From Lachnospiraceae bacterium (GTDB lineage: Bacteria; Bacillota; Clostridia; Lachnospirales; Lachnospiraceae): a DNA stretch of 64,000 nucleotides. This document shows, in pieces, positions 24,743-32,989 of the stretch. The stretch lies in assembly GCA_910575255.1 (NCBI GenBank), contig CAJTEM010000013.1, positions 1 through 64,000 on the forward strand. The letters are read 5' to 3'. The number at the start of each line of letters is the position of its first letter. Within the stretch, counting starts at the first letter, position 1. The notes beneath the pieces are model-generated. The model did no database searches. It was not told the origin of the DNA and saw nothing but the letters and a program-made list of their open reading frames with translations. A program made the translations under genes and the position numbers.

Positions 24743-25894
24743 ATGACGAAAATTGATATTATTTCTGGATTTTTAGGAGCAGGTAAGACGACCTTTATTA
24801 AAAAGCTTCTCAAGGAGGCCATTGCCGGAGAGCAGGTGGTTCTGATTGAGAATGAGTTCGGAGAGATTGGGATTGACGGCGGCTTTCTGAAGGATTCGGG
24901 GATTGAGATCCGGGAAATGAATTCCGGCTGTATCTGCTGCTCGCTGGTAGGAGATTTTGGAAAATCTCTGGAGGAGGTGCTGACGAAATATCGCCCGGAT
25001 CGGGTGATTATCGAACCGTCCGGTGTGGGCAAGCTTTCGGATGTGATGAATGCGGTGCGCAATGTGGCCAAAGATCTGGAGGTTCGTTTGAACAGTGCCG
25101 TGACTGTAGTGGATGCTAATAAGTGCCGGATGTACATGAAGAATTTCGGAGAGTTTTTTAATAATCAGGTAGAGAATGCAGGGACGATTGTGCTGAGCCG
25201 CACGGATGTGACAGAGAAAGGTAAGGTAAGGAAGGCGGCTGAGATGCTGCGGGAGCATAATGTCGCGGCGACGATTGTGACGACCCCGATCGGGCAGCTG
25301 GGAGGGGCGCAGCTGCTTGAACTGATCGAGAAGCCGGATACGATGATGGAGGATCTGCTGGCCCAGGCAAAGGCGGATTATGAACATCATCACCATCATC
25401 ATGATGAGCATTGTGATTGCGGTTGTCACGGCCACGAGCATGAAGGCCATGATCATGAAGGCCATGAGCATGGTCACGATCATGATCATGAAGGCCATGA
25501 GCATGGTCACAGCCATGAGCATAGTCACGATCATGAGCATGAAGGCCATGAGCATAGCCACGATCATGAGCATGAAGGCCATGAGCACGGCCATCACCAT
25601 CATGATCATCATGCAGACGAAGTGTTTACCAGCTGGGGACTGGAAAATGTTGCCGCCCGTGAGAGAAAGGCTCTGGAGGAGATCCTGGAGGAGCTGGCCT
25701 ATGGTAACCATTACGGAGATGTGTTGCGGGCAAAGGGAATGGTGCCCGGAGAGAATCCGGGAGAGTGGTATTATTTTGACCTGGTGCCGGAAGAATATGA
25801 GATTCGTACCGGGGCGCCGGATTATACAGGAAAGGTATGCGTAATCGGTGCCAATCTAAAAGAGGAAGAGCTGAGTCAGGCATTTGGGAATTAA
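24743..25894 (+). CDS. CobW/COG0523 family GTP-binding metallochaperone with His-rich domain
   Basis: 383 aa from ATG 24743. Walker A 'SGFLGAGKTTFIKKLL' (residues about 8-23), the metal motif 'GCICCSL' (about 74-80) and 'DRVIIEPSGVGKLSDVM' are typical of G3E GTPases. Residues about 214-291 are a His/Asp/Glu-rich low-complexity stretch built from 'HEGHEHGHDHD' units, a metal reservoir as in ZigA/YciC-like proteins. A CobW C-terminal domain follows. COG0523 proteins insert or deliver zinc or other metals. The gene is followed 22 bp later by a second, divergent family member. Confidence 0.93.
   Translation: MTKIDIISGFLGAGKTTFIKKLLKEAIAGEQVVLIENEFGEIGIDGGFLKDSGIEIREMNSGCICCSLVGDFGKSLEEVLTKYRPDRVIIEPSGVGKLSDVMNAVRNVAKDLEVRLNSAVTVVDANKCRMYMKNFGEFFNNQVENAGTIVLSRTDVTEKGKVRKAAEMLREHNVAATIVTTPIGQLGGAQLLELIEKPDTMMEDLLAQAKADYEHHHHHHDEHCDCGCHGHEHEGHDHEGHEHGHDHDHEGHEHGHSHEHSHDHEHEGHEHSHDHEHEGHEHGHHHHDHHADEVFTSWGLENVAARERKALEEILEELAYGNHYGDVLRAKGMVPGENPGEWYYFDLVPEEYEIRTGAPDYTGKVCVIGANLKEEELSQAFGN
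25382..25615 (+). repeat. Tandem coding repeats for the His-rich metal-binding region
   Basis: Imperfect repeats of GAAGGCCATGAGCA and related units encode His-Glu-Gly-His periods in the CobW protein. Antisense ORFs over this stretch read as Met/Ala/Val-rich and are artefacts. Confidence 0.8.
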
Positions 25895-25916
25895 TTCGGA
25901 AAGGTCGTGGAAAGAT

Positions 25917-26867
25917 ATGGGACCAATGATTGAAGATGATATCACCCCGGTATTTTTGATCAATGGCTTTCTGGAGGCGGGAAAGACGGAGTTTTTAACC
26001 TTTACCATGGAACAGGAGTATTTCCAGACAGAGGGGAAAACGCTTCTGATTGTCTGTGAAGAGGGAGAGACAGAGTATGAACAGGAGCTGTTGGATGCGA
26101 CCCGGACCTCGGTAGTCTATGTAGAGGATTTCGAACAGATATCGCCGGAACGGCTGACAGAGCTGGAGCTTTTGTATAATCCGGAGCGGGTTCTGATCGA
26201 GTGGAACGGAATGTGGAATCAGGATGATTTAAAGCTGCCAGAGGACTGGACGATCTATCAGCAGATTACGATTATAGATATGTCGACCTTTGAACTGTAT
26301 GTGAAGAATATGAAGTCACTTTTGGCGGCTATGGTACGTAACTCCGAGCTGATTATCTGCAATCGCTGTGACGGCATCGAGGACTTGGAACGCTATAAGC
26401 GGATGCTGAAATCCATGAATACCAAGTGCGAGATTGTCTTTGAGGACGAGAACGGGGAGATTGACGAGATTTCCGAGGAAGACCTTCCCTATGATTTAAA
26501 TGCCGATGTGGTAGAGATTGGCCCGGATGCATACGGGATCTGGTATATTGACTGCATGGATAAGCCGGAACGTTATGTGGGTAAGGTAGTGGAATTCACG
26601 GCAATGGTGTTGAAATCGCCGGAATTTCCCAAGAATTACTTTGTGCCCGGGCGGATGGCCATGACCTGCTGTGCGGAGGATATGACCTTTCTGGGCTATA
26701 TCTGTAAAGCGAGAGAGGCACGTAACTTAGAGACCAGGCAGTGGGTAAAGGTACGTGCCCGGGTGGCTCTGGAATACTGGAAGGATTATCACGGCGAGGG
26801 CCCTGTACTCTATGCGGAGCAGGTAGTTCCCGCAGGAGAGATTGCAGAGGTCGTGCAGTTCGGGTAA
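25917..26867 (+). CDS. Divergent CobW-like GTPase with DUF1980-like C-terminus
   Basis: 316 aa from ATG 25917; a TTG at 25884 would add 11 residues without a better ribosome site. The N-terminus has a G3E P-loop, 'INGFLEAGKTEFLTF', with Glu where CobW has Gly. No CxCC motif is seen, only 'SELIICNRCDGI' in the G4 region. The C-terminal 100 residues ('ERYVGKVVEFTAMVL', 'YFVPGRMAMTCCAEDMTFLGY') resemble the DUF1980/YcgQ domain. YcgQ-YcgR-type proteins are linked to zinc-responsive operons. With the His-rich CobW next to it, a two-component metal delivery module is likely; the role is inferred. Confidence 0.78.
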   Translation: MGPMIEDDITPVFLINGFLEAGKTEFLTFTMEQEYFQTEGKTLLIVCEEGETEYEQELLDATRTSVVYVEDFEQISPERLTELELLYNPERVLIEWNGMWNQDDLKLPEDWTIYQQITIIDMSTFELYVKNMKSLLAAMVRNSELIICNRCDGIEDLERYKRMLKSMNTKCEIVFEDENGEIDEISEEDLPYDLNADVVEIGPDAYGIWYIDCMDKPERYVGKVVEFTAMVLKSPEFPKNYFVPGRMAMTCCAEDMTFLGYICKAREARNLETRQWVKVRARVALEYWKDYHGEGPVLYAEQVVPAGEIAEVVQFG

Positions 26868-26970
26868 TCGCAAGACGGAATGCGCCGGAAGATCCTCCTC
26901 TGCAATCGAATGCTGTGCTCTGAGGAAAGACTTTTGCCGAAAACGGTATTGGTTGCATACCGCAGGAAGC

Positions 26971-27103
26971 ATTCCTAAAATTCCCGATTTTTGCAAAAAG
27001 CGAAACGAAAATCCCCAAACTTGCTTTGCTCAAACAGTGGGGATTTTCGTTTCAACGCAAAATTCGGGAAATTAAGGACTTCTAAATCCCTGCAAGGTCA
27101 AAA
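26971..27103. repeat. Dispersed hairpin repeat, copy 1
   Basis: A long imperfect palindrome (outer arms TTCCCGATTTTTGC.../...GCAAAATTCGGGAA, inner arms GAAACGAAAATCCCCA/TGGGGATTTTCGTTTC). The same sequence, at roughly 85-90% identity by eye, is at 60669-60801. The 26868-27203 interval has no gene; it contains this repeat and a following GC/AT mixed hairpin. Confidence 0.85.
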
Positions 27104-27203
27104 GAAGCAGACCATTTCTGGTCTCAGAGGAGTCAAAAAACCTTTTGACCCTAACATCATGACATTGTTATCTGAACTGTTACGGCAAAACCGTATGATC
27201 GGC

Positions 27204-27950
27204 TCAGACGGAGATATCAATGGAGACACCCTCTCCCACAGACATATCCGCGGAAAAGCCGGACATGTCAGAAACAGAAGCAGCCGGGCTGCCGCCGGAG
27301 GAGCCGGGAGAGATGGCATTGGCTAATTCTGAGTTCAGCTCAGCGGCAGAATTTTTGGCATCTTCAGCCATCTCTTTGTTGGCGTAATTTTTCTCATCCC
27401 GGCGGCGTTTCTTGCGCCGGGTATTTAATTCTTCCTGGATTTCCTTGGCTCTTTGGATCTCATTCTTCTTTTCCGCCCGTTTCCTTTGATTCTCCAGCTG
27501 CTCCTCCTTGGACAAATGCTGCAGCTTTTTCTGGATCCTTTTGATCAGCTTTTCCATGCGTTTGATCATCTGGGCAATCTTCTTGGCATCACTGCCCTGA
27601 CTGGCAGCCTGAGTCATCTTGAGGCTGGTCAGAGCACGTATGGCCCGGGAGGCAACCTGCTGGACATCGATCCGCGTCTCAGCCCTTGCCAGCATGGCAG
27701 CAAGCTGACCGACGGAGTCTTCTGGCTTGGAAGCCTTCATTTTGAAATTACTGCCGGATTCTTTGGAGGAGGATGCCGAGAGCGCTTTCAGGGAATCGAG
27801 CAGCCGTTCTGCTTCCCGGTCTTTCTCTGAACTGAGCGCTTCTTTATCGGAAGACCTATCTTCTTTTGCCTTGCCTGTCTTTAGAGACGATGCAGAGGAA
27901 TAGATTTTGCTGTCAGCATCTGCCGGCCAGCTTCTTGCAGTGACTTTCAC
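27204..27950 (-). CDS. Conserved coiled-coil protein of unknown function
   Basis: 248 aa, soluble, Lys/Glu/Ser/Ala-rich. Residues about 1-75 are Ser/Lys-rich and disordered. About 80-205 are helical with a strong coiled coil ('MIKRMEKLIKRIQKKLQHLS', 'RAKEIQEELNTRRKKRRRDEK'). The tail is Ser/Gly-rich. The ATG has AAGGAGGTCGGGTCG upstream, an excellent ribosome site. I recognise no family. It is divergent from the sigK-like gene (start 28132), so the two could share a regulatory region. Confidence 0.75.
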   Translation of the reverse strand: MKVTARSWPADADSKIYSSASSLKTGKAKEDRSSDKEALSSEKDREAERLLDSLKALSASSSKESGSNFKMKASKPEDSVGQLAAMLARAETRIDVQQVASRAIRALTSLKMTQAASQGSDAKKIAQMIKRMEKLIKRIQKKLQHLSKEEQLENQRKRAEKKNEIQRAKEIQEELNTRRKKRRRDEKNYANKEMAEDAKNSAAELNSELANAISPGSSGGSPAASVSDMSGFSADMSVGEGVSIDISV

Positions 27951-28131
27951 GACCCGACCTCCTTTTGATTGTGAGAATTCTGTGAACTTTTATTAGTTAT
28001 TATATCGACGGAACCAGGAAAAAGAAAACCTCATTGGGAAAAAAAGAAAAAATAAGTACAAATTCCGTCACGACACGAGGCAAGCCGCCAAAGCATACAT
28101 TGATAATAAGTAAGCTTTGAGGTGGCTTTCT

Positions 28132-28758
28132 TTGAAGACATTTCCGAAGCCCCTGTCGCCCGCGGAGGAGAAAATCTGGCTGGAACGATGCCGGGAGGGC
28201 GACCAGGAAGCGCGTAATATCCTGATAGAACGAAATATGAGACTGGTGGCCCATGTGGCAAAAAAATACCAGAATACGGATTATGATATGGAAGATCTTC
28301 TGTCAGTGGGAACCATCGGACTAATTAAGGCGGTCAACAGTTTCCACATAGATCGCGGTTCACGGCTCGCTACTTATGCGGCAAAATGCATTGAGAATGA
28401 GATCCTGATGTTGCTTAGGGCCAGCAAAAAGTATACCAAAGAAGTGTCTCTGTATGAACCCATCGGAGTAGACAAGGACGGGGAAGCGGTCAGTCTGGTG
28501 GATGTGATTGAGATGGAGAATAAGGAGGTGCTGGAGGATCTGATCCTGGATCAGGATATCAAAGAACTCTATGAGGCATACCAGTCCTGTCTCAAAGGCC
28601 AGGAACAGGAGGTGATCGGCATGCGGTACGGACTGTTTGGGAAAAAGCCGCGGACGCAGCGGGAGATCGCGGTGTCTTTGGGGATTTCCCGGTCCTATGT
28701 GTCGAGGATTGAGAAGAAGGCGCTGGGGAAGCTAAGGGAGAAGTTCGAGCAGGGGTGA
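28132..28758 (+). CDS. sigK: Sporulation sigma factor, SigK-like
   Basis: 208 aa from a TTG at 28132, placed 6 bases after GAGGTGG (28119-28125); the upstream TTG at 28117 has no site. Regions: 'LIERNMRLVAHVAKKYQNT' (2.1), 'EDLLSVGTIGLIKAVNSF' (2.2), 'RLATYAAKCIENEILMLLRA' (2.3-2.4), and 'TQREIAVSLGISRSYVSRIEKKAL' in two parts (4.2). It is closest to SigK ('VSLYEPIGVDKDGEAVSLVD'). Bacillus pro-SigK has an inhibitory N-terminal extension of about 20 residues; this one begins directly at 'LKTFPKPLSPAEEK' and needs no such processing. The gene is uninterrupted (no skin element). Confidence 0.9.
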   Translation: MKTFPKPLSPAEEKIWLERCREGDQEARNILIERNMRLVAHVAKKYQNTDYDMEDLLSVGTIGLIKAVNSFHIDRGSRLATYAAKCIENEILMLLRASKKYTKEVSLYEPIGVDKDGEAVSLVDVIEMENKEVLEDLILDQDIKELYEAYQSCLKGQEQEVIGMRYGLFGKKPRTQREIAVSLGISRSYVSRIEKKALGKLREKFEQG

Positions 28759-28789
28759 AACTGAGAAAAAGAAAGATTTTTGGAAAAGG

Positions 28790-28840
28790 GGATAGAGTCA
28801 GCTTTACGATAGAAAGCGGAGACACTATCTCTTTTTTTGA
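28790..28840 (+). terminator. Weak terminator after sigK
   Basis: GATAGAGTC...GAGACACTATC forms an imperfect stem around the AGCTTT/AAAGC inner pair, followed by a seven-T run. No gene is seen in 28759-29040. Confidence 0.45.
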
Positions 28841-29040
28841 GAATGATTTAGTATTACAGCGAACTTTTTGCAAGCGTTATCTTCCTATTATGTCTGGTAG
28901 GCTGTATGGTTATTTCGGAAATTTGACGTAATGTTCTTGTGAGTTATATGAGGAGCATGTATAATAAGATCAGTAAGGATAGAGAATTAGCAGTGATTGA
29001 TATCTTTCCGTAATTTTGAGCGATATGGAGGATAATCGCC

Positions 29041-30732
29041 ATGGCGAGAACCGTAGGGATAGGAATTCAGAGTTTTGAGAAGCTGATAACAGAAAACAGC
29101 TTTTATATTGATAAAACAGATTTTATCAGGCAGTGGTGGGAAAACAGAGACGATGTGACATTGATTACCCGTCCCCGCAGATTTGGCAAGACTCTGAATA
29201 TGAACATGTTGGAGAGATTCTTATCTGTACAATATGCAGGGCAGGGAGAGGTGTTTGAGGGTTTATCCATATGGAAGAATGAGAAATACCGTAAATTGCA
29301 GGGAAGTATGCCCGTAATCTATTTAAGCTTTGCGGACGTAAAGGCCAATACCTTTGCCTTGGCAAGGGAAAAGATTTGTATGCTTATCGAAGAAGTGTAC
29401 CGCAGATATGATTTCCTGCTGACAGGAGGGAGTCTAAAGGAAGGGGAAGCAGAACGTTTCCGCAAGGTTTTGGTAGAAATGACGGATTCTGAGGCTGCGT
29501 ATTCTCTCAAAAATCTGTCTGGTTATTTATCAGGTTATTATGGAAAAAAAGTTGTTATTTTGGTGGACGAATATGACACGCCGCTCCAGGAAGCCTGGGT
29601 GTATGGCTATTGGAAAGAGATGGCAGAATTTATCAGAAGTTTGTTCAATTCCACGTTCAAGACAAATCCCTATCTGGAGCGGGCGGTCATGACCGGAATT
29701 ACAAGAGTCAGCAAAGAGTCGATTTTTTCTGACTTAAATAATCTGGAAGTAGTGACTACTACATCGGAGAAATATGAAGACAGCTTTGGTTTTACAGAGG
29801 AAGAGGTATGGGCGGCATTGCAGGAATGTGGTCTGTACGAAAACCGGCTGGCTGTAAAAGACTGGTATGACGGCTTCACATTCGGAAAAAGGAAAGATAT
29901 CTATAATCCATGGTCAATTATCAATTATCTGGATAAAAAAAGGCTTTCCACCTACTGGGCCAACACCAGCAGCAACGGGCTGGTGGATAAGCTGATACGG
30001 GAGGGGAGCGCAGACATAAAAATCTCCATGGAGAACCTGCTGAAAGGTGAACATTTGTACAAGGAAGTCGATGAGCAGATTATTTTCGACCAATTAGACG
30101 CAGATGAGAACGCTATCTGGAGTCTGTTCCTGGCGAGCGGTTACCTGAAGGCGGAGAGTTACGAATTCAATGAAGACACGGGGGCAGATTCATATGAACT
30201 GGCACTGACGAACAAGGAAATACAGATTATGTTCCGAAAGATGATCCGAAAATGGTTTAACCGTTCGGGAACAGTCTATAATGGCTTTATCAGGGCGCTG
30301 CTGCAGGATGATGTAAAGTCCATGAATGCCTACATGAACCGGGTAGCCATGGCCACGTTCAGTTATTTCGACAGCGGAAAAAATCCGTCTATGGAGACAC
30401 AGCCGGAACGCTTCTATCACGGCTTTGTGCTGGGGCTGGCCGTGGAACTGGCAGACCGCTACATCATTACCTCCAACCGGGAGAGTGGTTTTGGAAGATA
30501 TGATGTGGTGATGGAGCCTAAAAGGCAGGAGGATTGTGCTGTTATCATGGAGTTTAAGGTGCGGGATCCTATGGAAGAGAAAAACTTGGAAGAGACGGCA
30601 TCAGAGGCTTTGCTGCAGATTGAAAGGAAGAAGTATGCGGTAGCTTTAGAAAGCAGAGGGATTGCATTGGAACGGATTCGGAAATATGGTTTTGCATTTG
30701 AGGGAAAAACTGTTTTGATAAAAAACAAATGA
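29041..30732 (+). CDS. AAA-ATPase-like protein with PD-(D/E)XK nuclease domain
   Basis: 563 aa. The N-terminal AAA-ATPase_like domain begins 'GIQSFEKLITENSFYIDKTDF' (in two parts) and has the P-loop 'RPRRFGKTLNMNMLERF' (about residues 43-59), Walker B 'VVILVDEYDTPLQEAW' and sensor 'ERAVMTGITRVSKESIFSDLN'. The C-terminal DUF1703 nuclease-like domain includes 'ADRYIITSNRESGFGRYDVV' and 'AVIMEFKVRD', the D...ExK core. Such proteins are present in tens of copies in many gut Firmicutes and Bacteroidetes; their role (selfish nuclease, defence or recombination) is not established. It is a stand-alone gene with GGAGGATAATCGCC before the ATG. Confidence 0.9.
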   Translation: MARTVGIGIQSFEKLITENSFYIDKTDFIRQWWENRDDVTLITRPRRFGKTLNMNMLERFLSVQYAGQGEVFEGLSIWKNEKYRKLQGSMPVIYLSFADVKANTFALAREKICMLIEEVYRRYDFLLTGGSLKEGEAERFRKVLVEMTDSEAAYSLKNLSGYLSGYYGKKVVILVDEYDTPLQEAWVYGYWKEMAEFIRSLFNSTFKTNPYLERAVMTGITRVSKESIFSDLNNLEVVTTTSEKYEDSFGFTEEEVWAALQECGLYENRLAVKDWYDGFTFGKRKDIYNPWSIINYLDKKRLSTYWANTSSNGLVDKLIREGSADIKISMENLLKGEHLYKEVDEQIIFDQLDADENAIWSLFLASGYLKAESYEFNEDTGADSYELALTNKEIQIMFRKMIRKWFNRSGTVYNGFIRALLQDDVKSMNAYMNRVAMATFSYFDSGKNPSMETQPERFYHGFVLGLAVELADRYIITSNRESGFGRYDVVMEPKRQEDCAVIMEFKVRDPMEEKNLEETASEALLQIERKKYAVALESRGIALERIRKYGFAFEGKTVLIKNK

Positions 30733-30811
30733 AAATTATTCAATCAATAGTATAGGATGTAGGATAGAGAAGAAAAATGTGAGAAAAATGGTGGTATAAA
30801 TTTAGAAATGG

Positions 30812-31009
30812 ATGGTCGGCTTAAATGGTGAAGAAGTTTTGAATCACTATTTTACCAAGAGAGAGCTTTCTGTGCCGCAGCAATTATCGGACCGGATTCT
30901 TCCGGATACGGATGTGGTCATCAGTAATTACTTAATGAGGCAGGATGACAGGATTCGTCCATATGAAGCAACGGTTTATCTCATAAAAGGAACGGGGGAA
31001 CAGGGATGA
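30812..31009 (+). pseudogene. Probable C-terminal remnant of a GH13 alpha-glucosidase
   Basis: 65 codons ending 'PDTDVVISNYLMRQDDRIRPYEATVYLIKG'-like (in two parts: 'PDTDVVISNYL', 'RIRPYEATVYLI') resemble the C-terminal beta-domain of GH13 glucosidases ('NYxx...LRPYEAxVY'). The catalytic part is absent and there is no ribosome site. It precedes remnants of a sugar ABC permease and an intact GH13 gene, which supports a decayed oligosaccharide operon. Confidence 0.5.
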
Positions 31010-31042
31010 AGAGTTTGAGCTGGCTCCGATGACGTTTTAGAC

Positions 31043-31168
31043 TCAGTTCGGCACCAATTACAATCTTGCCTTTGCGTCTTATCTGCTGGCGCTGATTCCG
31101 ATTCTGATTTTCTATCTGTTCTGTCAGAAGCAGATTCTAAACGGCGTTGTAAACGGCGCGGTAAAGTG
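31043..31168 (+). pseudogene. C-terminal remnant of a carbohydrate ABC permease (MalG/LacG type)
   Basis: The frame reads 'QFGTNYNLAFASYLLALIP', then 'ILIFYLFCQKQILNGVVNGAVK' split by eye, then TGA. This is the last helix and the standard 'Q..I..G...GAVK' tail of MalG-like permeases. All upstream parts are missing. The intact alpha-glucosidase gene starts 37 bp later, as in sugar-uptake operons. Confidence 0.8.
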
Positions 31169-31205
31169 ACTGTTACGCATATTTTTGTGAAGGAGATAAT
31201 TTTCA

Positions 31206-32903
31206 ATGGAGAGACAATGGTGGCATAACAAGGTTGCATATCAGATTTATCCGAAAAGCTTTTATGATTCTAATGGGGACGGGATTGGGGATATTCCCGG
31301 CATTATGGAAAAATTAGATTATTTAAAGGATCTGGGAGTGGATATTCTCTGGATTTCTCCGGTGTACCAGTCGCCGTTGGCGGACCAGGGATATGATATC
31401 TCCGATTACTATGAGATTGATCCTCGCTTTGGTACCATGAAGGATATGGAAGCGTTGATTGAGGAGGCAAAAAAGCGCCAGATGTATATACTGATGGATC
31501 TGGTGATCAACCATTGCTCGGATGAACATGTGTGGTTTCAGAAGGCCATGGCGGATCCGGAGGGGGAGTACGGGAATTTCTTTTACCTGGCGGATCAGAA
31601 GGCCGGGAGGCCGTGCAACTGGCGTTCCTATTTTGGAGGATCTGTGTGGGAACCGCTGCCGGGTACGGATAAACAGTACCTTCATATGTTTCACAAAAAG
31701 CAGCCGGATTTGAACTGGGAAAATCCCAGGGTGCGGCAGGAAATCTACAAGATGATCAACTTTTGGCTGGAAAAGGGCGTGGCCGGATTCCGCCTGGACG
31801 CTATCATCAATATCAAAAAGGCCTTGCCGGTAAAGGACTATCCGGCAGACCGGCCGGACGGCTTAGCGGACGCGTCAGTGATGCTGGCCCATGCGGAGGG
31901 AATCGGCGCGTTTTTGAAGGAAATGAAAGAGGAAACTTTCAAGAAGCACCATGCCTTCACTGTGGGAGAGGTATTTAATGATAAGCCGGAGGAGTTGGCC
32001 GCTTTTATCGGGGACGAAGGATATTTTTCCAGCATGTTTGATTTTCGCGAGACGGTCATGGGCAGCAGCCCGAAAGGATGGTATGACAACCGGCCGGTGA
32101 CAGGGGAGGAGTATAAGGCAGCGTGCTTTGAGTCTCAGGAGAGAAGCGCCGGGATAGGATTCTACTCCAATATCATTGAGAATCATGACGAACCCAGGGG
32201 AGTCAGCCATTATCTGCCAGAGGGACAGGTGTGCGAGGCGTCAAAGAAAATGCTGGCCGGACTGTATTTTATGCTGCGGGGCATTCCTTTTATCTATCAG
32301 GGGCAGGAAATCGGCATGGAGAATGTGGACTTTACGTCCATTGACCAGGTGGATGACATATCCTCAAAAGCAGAATACAAGGCGGCCCTGGAGGCAGGGG
32401 TTTCGGAGAAAAAGGCAATGGAGGCGGTGAAGCGCTACAGCCGTGACAATGCCAGAACGCCTATGCAGTGGAGCAGGCAAAGTCACGGAGGATTTACAAA
32501 AGGGACGCCGTGGATCCGGGAAAATCCCAACTATCTTCAGATTAATGTGGAGGAGCAGCGGGAACGGGAGGATTCTGTCTTTCAGTTCTACCGCGGCCTG
32601 ATTGCCCTGCGCAAGAACCCGGAATATGAGGACAGCCTGATTTATGGGGCTTGCATTCCCTGGCTGAGGAAGCAGAAGAATCTGATGGCGTATCTGCGCA
32701 AAGGTGATTCACAGACCCTGCTGGTGATGGGGAATTTTCAGGAAACGCCTCAGAGGGTGAAGCTTCCGGGTGCGTATGAAAAGGTGCTGATCAATAATCT
32801 GGATTGCCTGGACGGGGAGGCAGACGGCGAGGTTTGCCTGAGAGGATGGCAGTTTGTGGTTTTGGAGATGAGAAGTGCCTACTTTACGGTTCCTTCCATC
32901 TAA
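31206..32903 (+). CDS. GH13 alpha-glucosidase (oligo-1,6-glucosidase type)
   Basis: 565 aa, normal for the family. Catalytic residues are visible: nucleophile Asp198 in 'GFRLDAI', acid/base Glu255 in 'VGEVFND', and Asp328 in 'NHDEPR'. Other landmarks are 'QIYPKSFYDSNGDGIGDI', 'LGVDILWISPVYQSPLADQG' and 'DLVINHCSDEH'. It hydrolyses terminal alpha-1,6 or alpha-1,4 glucosidic bonds of isomalto-oligosaccharides or similar sugars in the cytoplasm. ATG 31206 follows GAAGGAGAT. 'NHDEPR' in place of the common 'NHDQPR/NHDNPR' is a mild variation. Its transporter operon survives only as fragments upstream, so its substrate must come from elsewhere. Confidence 0.95.
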   Translation: MERQWWHNKVAYQIYPKSFYDSNGDGIGDIPGIMEKLDYLKDLGVDILWISPVYQSPLADQGYDISDYYEIDPRFGTMKDMEALIEEAKKRQMYILMDLVINHCSDEHVWFQKAMADPEGEYGNFFYLADQKAGRPCNWRSYFGGSVWEPLPGTDKQYLHMFHKKQPDLNWENPRVRQEIYKMINFWLEKGVAGFRLDAIINIKKALPVKDYPADRPDGLADASVMLAHAEGIGAFLKEMKEETFKKHHAFTVGEVFNDKPEELAAFIGDEGYFSSMFDFRETVMGSSPKGWYDNRPVTGEEYKAACFESQERSAGIGFYSNIIENHDEPRGVSHYLPEGQVCEASKKMLAGLYFMLRGIPFIYQGQEIGMENVDFTSIDQVDDISSKAEYKAALEAGVSEKKAMEAVKRYSRDNARTPMQWSRQSHGGFTKGTPWIRENPNYLQINVEEQREREDSVFQFYRGLIALRKNPEYEDSLIYGACIPWLRKQKNLMAYLRKGDSQTLLVMGNFQETPQRVKLPGAYEKVLINNLDCLDGEADGEVCLRGWQFVVLEMRSAYFTVPSI

Positions 32904-32989
32904 GGTATGATATATCTGTAAGTCAGGCCCCCTGAGGGAAAGCCAGAACAGGAAGGAGATATTTTCAGATTTTAAGGAGGATGGACGTA

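Noticed and set aside
25380-25844. Open frames over the His-rich region reading as Met/Ile/Val-rich or, antisense, Met/Ala/Val-rich proteins
   Set aside because: They are alternative-frame readings of the CAT/GAC-type repeats in the CobW gene; no ribosome site or family pattern supports them.
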